Positions 56,268-64,000 of a DNA stretch of 64,000 nt are shown here, piece by piece (the first letter of the stretch is position 1; each line of letters opens with the position of its first letter). The stretch comes from Epiperipatus broadwayi (lineage: Eukaryota; Onychophora; Udeonychophora; Euonychophora; Peripatidae). A program made the position numbers and the translations under genes. The stretch is taken from contig JAQFVV010006306.1 in the NCBI GenBank assembly GCA_028023455.1, positions 2,815,001-2,879,000 on the forward strand, given 5' to 3'. The notes beneath the pieces were generated by a model. It ran no database searches, had not been told where the DNA came from, and saw nothing but the letters and a program-made list of their open reading frames with translations.

Positions 56268-57000
56268 ATAATCTAAAGAAGTTATTTGTAGTTGTTAACT
56301 TCTAAATTGTTATTATATCAGTAATAAATTAGTTGAAAATGGTTTTCATCTGTTTGAAAAGTCATTAATCATTACTTTATTGCTTTTAGAATTTACTATC
56401 AGTCCTACTTTTTTACATTCATGTGATAACTCTTGAAAATATATTGAAACTAAATGACTAAAGTAATTTTTATTTATTTCATAAACTAATGCAAAAAATT
56501 TTTTTAAGAATTGGAATTGTATGTCATGCATTCTTATTTTTAATTTTCTCAAAATTATTCTTACGTAGTTTTACAATATGTGGATTTCTGCTTGGATATT
56601 CCAAAGTTTTGATTGAAATATACTGATTAAGTCAGTTGCTTTTTCATAATCTACAAATCACCATTTTGTATTGGCTCATGTCCAGAGATTCTTTATATAA
56701 CTTTTCTTAGCATATGAAAATAATCTGCTTTTCTAAAACCATAAATCTAGATTGCTTTCGGTATTACTTTCCTATTAAGAGTCACTTTTAGAAAGTGATA
56801 TGCATATGAGAGACCAAAGGAATTTATAATAACTCCATATACATAGAGATGATAGTGGTAATACACATATGAAGAATTATAGGTTGTCAACCGAATTCAT
56901 ATCCAATGGAATAGTCAAATGTCAAAGAAAATAATTAAATTTCATACAGCAGTATATTACAAAGAAATAGAAAATAAGGATTATTATAAGCAAAAAGAAT
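56268..57000. other. No recognised feature
   Basis: AT-rich spacer; no supported gene. Confidence 0.4.
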
Positions 57001-57560
57001 TAGAAAAAAAATCATAAGGGGTTGATTTCTAAGTCTTTACATCACATCAAAAACTAATGAGTTTAGTTTTTTTAAGAACTTTAAGTATTATTAATCATTA
57101 AAATAAAAATAGGCATCATGGAATAATTAATAAGGAAAAACTTGTTAAACATTTTGATGAGCAATTTGTATTTATACAAAATTTGATTGATGATATATTG
57201 AGGAAGAAGAAAAAAAATGAAATCAGAAGACAAGACACTGTTAAAATGAGGAAGAACAAGAAAACTGTTGGAAAGAAAGGAAAATAAAATATATGAAATA
57301 CTGGAGAGAACATAATAAATAAAAAGGTTAATGAAAAAACCAAGAAAGAAATAGAAAAATAGGAAATACTAGGAAGACATAGAAAAATATTAACCAATAA
57401 GGTATAAAAAAAAATGAAAGAAAGAAAAATTAAAAAATCATGAAATAAAAGAAGAAAGTGATAGTGAATTCTGGAAAAGATGAGAAGAAAGAGAAAAGAT
57501 GGTTGAAAGAAAATAAAGAGACTACATTGAAAAAAGTAAGACTAGTAAATACTCAAATTC
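57001..57560. repeat. Purine-rich tract
   Basis: The plus strand is dominated by A and G over more than 500 bp (for example aagaagaaaaaaaatgaaat). Apparent frames on the opposite strand are products of this bias. Confidence 0.55.
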
Positions 57561-57959
57561 ACTTCTCAGTAAGGCTATGAACATAGTGGAAAGTCTTTGA
57601 AAAGTGAGATGGATAGAATGATCTAAAACTAATTGGTCTTGAATCTTTCCGATATAGATAGTGAATCAGTAATTTACATTTGTTGCTGATAAGTAAGAAG
57701 AGACAATGTTGAGTGTAATGCTGATAAAAAGAAAGTAGAATATACATGTAATGTCAGTATTTGTATTGATCTTACTAATGAATCCAACATGGTTGTAAAA
57801 TCCATGGATTGAAACAACATGGAAGCTATGGGGAATGTTAAATTTGAAAGAAGACAGAGAACATTATAGAAGAGTCTAAAATGAATAAGGGTATTGTAGA
57901 TCAATCTAGTAATAAATGTCCATCAATCTTATGTTAATGTGGATAATGAAGATAATTAC

Positions 57960-58375
57960 AAAAGCAATCTAATCATTATAGAAGAATTTGAAAATAATAT
58001 AGTAGTTGATGAATTTAAAATTGATGCAGAAGTGGTAAAAGAATTGAAAACAGATATAGAAACTATAAAAAGACTCAATTTGATGTAATGACCATTGAAT
58101 ATTCTACACTGGTTGCAAAGATTGCCAAAGTGGTTAAAATGAAGATCAAAATGGATGCATTAATTGATTGGATGTAAAGTTAATGAACAAACTGTCAAAG
58201 AATTGGCAAACAATATAGAGATTATAAGTAAGTACCAAATAGGGGACATGTTGAGAATTAACAAGAAATGGAATTCTAAAATTGGTTCTGAAAAACTACT
58301 TCATGATAAATGCTATAAAAAAATGTATGGAACCCCAGAACATCAAATATTAGAAGTTTTATAAGAGGTCCCACA
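57960..58375 (+). pseudogene. Unrecognised coding remnant
   Basis: Three successive frame pieces look protein-like. One (57960-58085) is rich in E and V. A second (about 58090-58170) reads STLVAKIAKVVKMKI. A third, the last 66 residues (58164-58364), contains NEQTVKELANNIEII and LLHDKCYKKMYG. The pieces need two frame changes. I do not recognise the family; it could be a LINE or LTR protein of a type I cannot place, or a worn host gene. Confidence 0.3.
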
Positions 58376-58379
58376 ACCA

Positions 58380-59030
58380 CTTAAATTCACATAGCATTAA
58401 AACAGATGAAATAAAATTGGGATTGACTAAGATCCACTTCACTTTGAAATAACTAATCAAATCCCCCATATTTATATCAGCAAATTATAAAATAGAGTAT
58501 ATCCTATATATTCTTTGTACTTTTGATGTAAATAAAGTTTTTTTGCTGTAGTGAAATTTCAGAAGGGAATTAAAATGTAAACTTATATATTTTAATAAAA
58601 ATTCATGGATCATTGATTTCAGAACTTCCTATCAGGACTAAAAGCCTCACCATGGTTTGTAACACTATGCAATCCAGTTTTTTTCCTGAATCCAATGAAC
58701 TTTACTATGCTGGCAATAAACTTTTTCTCAGAAACAGTGCTTGAACTAGGAAACTGCAAATTTTTTTTCAAACAATTGGTTAACTTTTTCACAGGTGATT
58801 ACTTCATTGATGATATCACCTGTCGTTTGCTTTTCACTTTTTTTTAAGTGCGAAGAATTGTCATTAGTTTATTAAAGTTACATCATAAACTGCTCTGAAT
58901 CTTTCCACTATCCGAGCTCTTATAATTCATCATTTTATAAAAAAACAATATAGATCATCGATTTAATCATGTCAAATTCAGAATTTAAATGGATAATCAT
59001 TTTACAGCTTTCTCTTTTAGAAATGTTTTT
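58380..59030. other. No recognised feature
   Basis: AT-rich spacer. Confidence 0.4.
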
Positions 59031-59229
59031 TTTTTTCATTTCGATGCTGATCAATTTTTAGATATTTTTTTGGTTTGTGATTAAAATTTATATCTGTATG
59101 TTAAAGTTGAACAAATTGTAGAAGGAAATCTAAATGCAAATAAGAACACAAAATTGTGAAACATGGTTTTCATTTTAGTCAAATCTATATGATTGCTATT
59201 TCAACTGCTACATTTGGTGTGCCTTTTTT

Positions 59230-60420
59230 TTATTTCAGCCATTGGTGTTCATCAATGACAATTTATTTTTAGCATATAGTTTTTTACAGTTTCGTTAACA
59301 TTAATCAGCTCTCAAATTCTAATTTTATGGCTTGTAACTAAAATTATTACAATATGTGCTGCTTGTAAAGAAAATTATGCACATTGTTACGCTTTCGGAG
59401 ATAAGAAAAGAGAAACACCATTAAATTAATAACTGTTAGATGCCAACCATATTCACTAGTTTTTTTCAATTTAAATTTTTTTTTTGGCCAGACTTCCATT
59501 TTTTTAATTTTTTAAAATGTCAACATTTATTAGCGTTAAAATTCTACTTATTATGTTAACATAAATGAAAATATCGCAGTACGTGTATCCAGGAATGTTT
59601 AAATAAAAGTATATAGAATACTTTTTATTGCCAGAGATTGAAAAATGTTAAGTTTAAATGTCTGCTATTTTGACATTTTCTTTTTATCATTAAACATTAA
59701 TTCGATGTCAAATTCTATTTTCATGTCACATTGTTAAAATTATTACAATATTTGCATTTAGGGGAATATGTTAAAACAAAAATATGTACATCATTTTTAC
59801 TGTTAGACATAGAAAGATATAAAATGAATTAAGTTAATAATTACATTTTAAGTGTTCACCATTATTATCATTTAGAAAAACATGTTACCAGATTTTTATT
59901 TTGGAATTTTTTTTATGGCAATATTAACCAACTTTCAAATGTTACTTTTATGGCATATAATTAGGAGAATATTTTTAAGAAAAATATCTACAATATTTTT
60001 AATCTTAGAGATAGAAAGATATAATCAAATTTATCGTTCTTTCATTTTTATTTTCTTTTTAGTGGCAACATTCGTCAAGTTTCAAATTCTACCTTAATAA
60101 CACATAACTAAAATTATTACAGTATGCATCTTGTAGAAAAATGTATTTTTAATGAAAGATACATGTAACATTTTTACTACTAGAGAGAAAAAGTAAGCAA
60201 AGTAAAGTAATAATTATGTTTTTGATTTCCACCATATTACAAGGACTTAAGATTTTTTTTGAATACAACATTAATCAGCTTTCAAATTTTTTTATGGCTC
60301 ATAGCATAAATTATTACAATAGAAACATCGAGGAAAATACCTTTAGACAAAAATATATATAATACAACATTTTTGCTATTAGAAATAGAAAGAAGTAAAA
60401 AAAAAAAAACTAAATAACTT
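59230..60420 (+). repeat. Old degenerate tandem array
   Basis: A phrase like acattaatcagctttcaaat, followed by ttttatggc and aaaattattacaat, returns at about 59295, 59521, 59691, 59920, 60066 and 60266, spaced about 150-230 bp. Between these, atagaaagatataa and similar phrases also recur. The units are strongly diverged. Confidence 0.6.
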
Positions 60421-60676
60421 ACATTTTATGCAACAAAAATATCATTCTTGTTAGTTGTATATTTTGTTATTTGTTGTAGAACTCATAATTCAATGAGAAA
60501 ATGTTTATTTTATTCGTTATTCACTTTAGAAGCTTTTGTTGTGGATCTCTCTTCATAGATATATATTGCTATTAAAACAGGCAAACTCTCCATACAGTAG
60601 TGCCACTCAGTGCAAGCCAGAGTAATCAATGGATGCCAGAAGGCTTATGCATAAAATCCCTATCCAGTGCCTAGTT

Positions 60677-60735
60677 ATCCAACATCCCCAGACTAGTTTC
60701 TGGCTTGTGGCCTTCATCAGTGAGAAACTTTGGAT
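60677..60735 (-). ncRNA. Hammerhead ribozyme, family A, intact core
   Basis: CTGATGA, stem II GGC/GCC around CACAA, GAA, ACTAGT, C17; inner stem I TTCTCA/TGGGGA (two G-U) and outer stem I ATCCAA/TTGGAT perfect. The A-A pair at 10.1/11.1 is present as in other copies. Confidence 0.78.
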
Positions 60736-61230
60736 CTGAGAGCACTGCACCTAGATCTTAGGATCTAATGCAACTCTCCAGCAGCCACCTTTTATCTCTA
60801 CTTAACTACAAAACTATGAGAATAAAATTGGAAAACACAACAATATTTTCAATCCAAGCTCATTAGCTTATATAGTCATCCATTGATTACTCTGGCTTGC
60901 ACTGAGTGGCACTACTGTATGGAGAGTTTTGCATATTTTAATAATAGTTATGAGCAAGCATAAGAAACGGTAATCATGTGATGTTCAGTGGTTTAACACC
61001 AATCCTACCCAATAGGATAGTGGTAGCTATGGTTATTAAAAAACCAAAGACACCAAAATGTATGGGTACTGAACTGAGTTCAGACTTATATGATTATATA
61101 AGCTAATGAGCTTGGATTGAAAATATTGTGTTTTCCAATTTTATTCTTATAGTTTTGTGGTTAAGTAGAGATAAACGGTGGCTGCTGGAGGGTTGCATTA
61201 GATCCTAAGATCTAGGTGCAGTGCTCTCAG

Positions 61231-61285
61231 ATCCAAACCTCCTCACTGACGAAGGCCACAAGCCAGAAATCTGGGGATATTGGAT
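61231..61285 (+). ncRNA. Hammerhead, family A, stem III deleted
   Basis: CTGACGA, stem II GGC/GCC, GAAA and stem I are intact, but four bases of stem III (CTAG) are missing, leaving GAAATC. Inactive unless an alternative stem III forms. Confidence 0.7.
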
Positions 61286-61444
61286 GAGTAGGCACTGGGT
61301 AGGGATTTTATGCGCAAGCCTTCTGGATCCATTGATTACTCTGGCTTGCACTGAGTGGCACTATTGTATGAAAGGTTGTGCCTGCTTTAATAATAGTTAT
61401 GAGCAAGCATAAGAAAGGGTGATCATGAGATATATATTGCCATT

Positions 61445-62170
61445 GTACATTTTAAACCTATGTATAACACATTAGTACTTATTTATATTTATTAAACGGC
61501 ATACTCTAATGTTTGTGTGGCTGTGGCATCTTGTCATTGGAAATCACGGGTTTAATTCATAAATAAGAAGCAAATCTTCCAGAACTTCACAATCATTTAA
61601 TAGTTAATAAATGGAAAAGAGCTTAACAAAGATATTATAAACCCAAGAATCTCTTGAAAGTCTTAACTTATAGCCATATGTGATCTGTTGTGGGTAATAT
61701 TTGTATATGTAATTAAATACTGGTTATACCTATATTGAATGTTGCTAGTGAAGTAAGGCGTTACTATTAATCAATATCATTAATGTTATATTAATATAAA
61801 CACAGTTTAATGGATATTTATTTTGATAAATAGTCAAAAATAATCGTGTAGATAATTTTAATGATTGCTTAAATATTGATCGCAATATGTCAATAATGAA
61901 ATTTTAAAAATAGAAATAAGATGTCTTTAATATACACAGATATTAATAAATATAAATACCCTTATATAAAAACCTACTATTTTTTTTTTTAAAAAAAAAA
62001 AAACGAGATAATTTTTATTTATTCTAATGCAATCAGATTTTTTTTTACATATCTATATCAAATTAAATGTGATTAATTTTAATTTTAATTAATTTTAGAG
62101 TAATCAACTTTTAAATGCTTTATATACAACCTATATCTTTTAACAATATTATTTTAAAATATTTTAATTA
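61445..62170. other. No recognised feature
   Basis: AT-rich with A and T runs near 61980; no supported gene. Confidence 0.45.
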
Positions 62171-62175
62171 TTATC

Positions 62176-62360
62176 ATCATCATTTTTAACTAATCCACTG
62201 CAGAATGAAGGTCTCTCCAAGTTCAATCCATCTTTTCTAATCTCTAGCATTTCTTCTTCATATCACACCAGCACACTTTCTTATTTTGTCCATCCATCTC
62301 ACATGCGGTCTTTTTCTGGGTCTTCTACAATCACTTGGAATCCAGTTTAAGATTATTATA
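62176..62360 (-). pseudogene. RTE-type LINE, 3' fragment
   Basis: Matches the last 185 bp of the copy at 62765-63240 (shared aatgaaggtctctccaag block and the W-rich C-terminal codons). 5'-truncated. Confidence 0.7.
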
Positions 62361-62764
62361 TCTATTATTAAATGATAAATAACAAATTGTAGGTCTATGC
62401 TATAATATTTAAGTAATTGAATAATTAAAATTTACTGACTTCTGATATTTAAAACTGTTGAAGAAATATATATGTATATTTGGTCTTACTATTCTGTCTT
62501 TAGTGTATAAAAACATATATGTGATCTTTTTAAAATAATAATGGAAGAGAAAGATATATATATATATGTAACATGTAATGTTTTATTATTTTCTAACTAT
62601 TATCTTTTTTTTTATTTTATTTTTTTTATGCAAAACTATTAAACCAATAATGTTGTTATATCTGAATTCTTATTCATATTAGGCCAAAAAAATTTAATTA
62701 TTAGTACTTGTTTAATCTTTCGTTCTCTTATTAGTAGTATAACTTTGCTAAACATAGCTGGTAA

Positions 62765-63240
62765 TTCATCATCATCAACCATTATCAATCCACTTCAGGA
62801 TGAAGGCCTCTCCAAGTTCCAACCACCTTCTCCGATCTTTAGCTTCTCTTCTCCACATCATCCCTACACACTTTCTTATTTCACATGTGGTCTCTTTCTG
62901 GGTCTTTTACAATCTCTTGGAATCCGGTTTAAGATTTCAATTGTCCATCTATTATCATCTCTTCTAGCAATATGTCCAGTCCAACTCCACTTCAGTCTTT
63001 TAATTTTTTCAATGAGGTCAATAATACCTGTTTGTTCTCTTACCTATATATTGTATTTTCGATCTCTTGTTACTCCTAACATGCATTTCTCCATACTTCT
63101 TTGAATGATCTGAAGCTATATTGCTCTTGTATTGAGTATCCAAGTCTCAGATCCATAAGTAAGAACTGGTAAAACATATTTATTAAAAACCTTTCTTTTC
63201 AAACACATAGGTATATTTCCTTTTAGTATCAAGTTATTTC
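62765..63240 (-). pseudogene. RTE-type LINE, 3' end
   Basis: Minus strand: IKRLKWSWTGHIARR and LGEAFILKWI-like endings in the RTE order, and a tail of tgatgatg. Close relative of 44497-44945, with a 25-bp deletion compared with that copy. 5'-truncated and frameshifted. Confidence 0.8.
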
Positions 63241-63618
63241 TACCAAGAAGCACTCCAACCAAGTTTAATTACAAATATTTAAATCTAAATTTGAACATTT
63301 TATTATTTCCTATGAAAACATTATTTTTAAAATGAAAATAACAGTAATGAGAAAATATGACATTGAATGGAGTTCTTGAAATTTGAGTTGATTTTTCGAA
63401 GCTTTATGCATTTAAATAGATAATTTGCTATCCGCAACACTTAAAAGTCATGATGTATTTGTTAGTGGAGGAATCCAATCTTCTCATCTTCACTTTGGTA
63501 AACTACAATTATTTAAAATGTGGACACTAATTTATTATAAAATTATTAGTATTATTTCCAATTCGCAGATACATAGCTGTAGGATTTTATTGTTTAAAAT
63601 ATACAGGATTTTCATCAC
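63241..63618. other. No recognised feature
   Basis: AT-rich; a 71-residue frame at 63425-63640 has no recognised domain and runs into the SINE. Confidence 0.4.
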
Positions 63619-63620
63619 AT

Positions 63621-63712
63621 GCTGGTGGCCTAGCGGTTAGCATAGCTGCCTTTCAGGCAGCTGGCCTGGGTTCGCTTCCCAGACAACGCTTTGACATATA
63701 AAAATAATAAAA
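63621..63712 (+). repeat. tRNA-Gly-derived SINE
   Basis: Box A-like tggcctagcggttag, anticodon arm gctgc/gcagc with loop CTTTCAG, box B-like gggttcgcttcccag, then caacgctttgacatata. Two bases of the acceptor 5' strand are missing. Matches the copy at 43316-43386 closely. Confidence 0.75.
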
Positions 63713-64000
63713 ATATATATAGGATTTTGAGCAGCTTTGAAATGGATTTTTTCTTTTAAAATGAAGCTTTAAAATATATTTTTTACTATCAGTTAACTTT
63801 TTAATTTTCTGTATATTTTTTAAATAAGAGCATTAGTGTGTATAGGTAAGTGTGAAGTTTCTTTAAGCAAAACTCTTAAACTTAATTAGGCAGTTGAAAA
63901 TGTAAAAGTTCATTGTTTGCTCTTTAAAATTACTTGATGTAATGTAATGTTTTATCAGTTTGAAGAAGAAAAAAAATTTCTTTTTAAAAAATACATTTTT
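63713..64000. other. No recognised feature
   Basis: AT-rich to the end of the window. Confidence 0.45.

Larger units (their letters stand above)
60557..61444. mobile_element. Family A hammerhead element with 17-bp TSD, best-preserved copy
   Basis: Flanks agatatatattgctatt (60557-60573) and agatatatattgccatt (61428-61444) differ at one base. The element (60574-61427, 854 bp) starts aaaacaggcaaactctcc. An inverted end block occurs twice, at 60887-60930 and at 61325-61385, followed by the extension agttatgagcaagcataag both times. One minus-strand and one plus-strand hammerhead are present. No protein. Structure equals 3713-4605. Confidence 0.8.

Noticed and set aside
57116-57397. 93-residue minus-strand ORF rich in F, L, I and S, membrane-protein-like
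   Set aside because: It is the complement of a purine-rich tract, which yields hydrophobic codons without selection.
58800-58860. Another hammerhead near gatgatatcacctgtcg
   Set aside because: There is a gatga box but no GAAA with stems II and I in the right order.
2760-63712. CRISPR-like array from the recurring tRNA-like units
   Set aside because: The copies are dispersed over 60 kb in both orientations, without regular spacers or cas genes, in a eukaryotic setting.

Overview
The window reads as non-genic DNA from an animal nucleus, most likely an invertebrate. It is strongly AT-rich, has no operons, ribosome-binding sites or recognisable host exons, and is almost entirely made of transposable-element copies of different ages. 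The evidence for an animal is the mixture of Penelope-like elements (PLEs) with GIY-YIG endonuclease, RTE-type LINEs, hAT and other inverted-repeat transposons, a Ty3/gypsy remnant and a SINE derived from tRNA-Gly(UCC). I cannot name the species.

Layout. 0-3 kb: a TTAA-flanked hairpin, a hAT-like MITE, a hammerhead-bearing repeat (family C), a tRNA-SINE and a palindrome. 3.4-5.2 kb: a dead PLE on the minus strand, interrupted by an 893-bp hammerhead element (family A) with a 14-bp target duplication. 6.1-7.7 kb: more hammerhead pairs (D and A). 7.9-8.7 kb: a hAT-like element holding a palindrome. 12.5-13.4 kb: a TIR element. 14.0-16.1 kb: a second, different dead PLE. 17.4-20.2 kb: family A, a duplicated tRNA-like repeat and an RTE tail. 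22.5-26.3 kb: the only intact protein-coding element, a complete young PLE with long inverted arms. 26.4-31 kb: families A and C and a palindromic MITE. 32.0-33.6 kb: a dead hAT with a perfect 8-bp target duplication. 38.5-41.3 kb: a dead gypsy. 41.9-49.2 kb: LINE remains, SINEs, a tandem hammerhead locus (family B) and a nearly full-length dead RTE with a nested MITE. 50-64 kb: SINEs, families A and C, an old tandem satellite and RTE tails.

The most notable theme is self-cleaving RNA. About 27 hammerhead-like motifs can be traced by eye, in at least four sequence families, and they usually lie in head-to-head inverted pairs inside short non-autonomous elements. Several keep every textbook catalytic nucleotide and a covarying stem I, and their stem III is a short palindrome of the kind expected for dimeric hammerheads. 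Type I hammerheads are known companions of PLEs and retrozymes. The intact PLE here carries the same three-stem scaffold at both ends but with an altered catalytic core. It could supply reverse transcriptase and endonuclease to the short elements; that link is inference.
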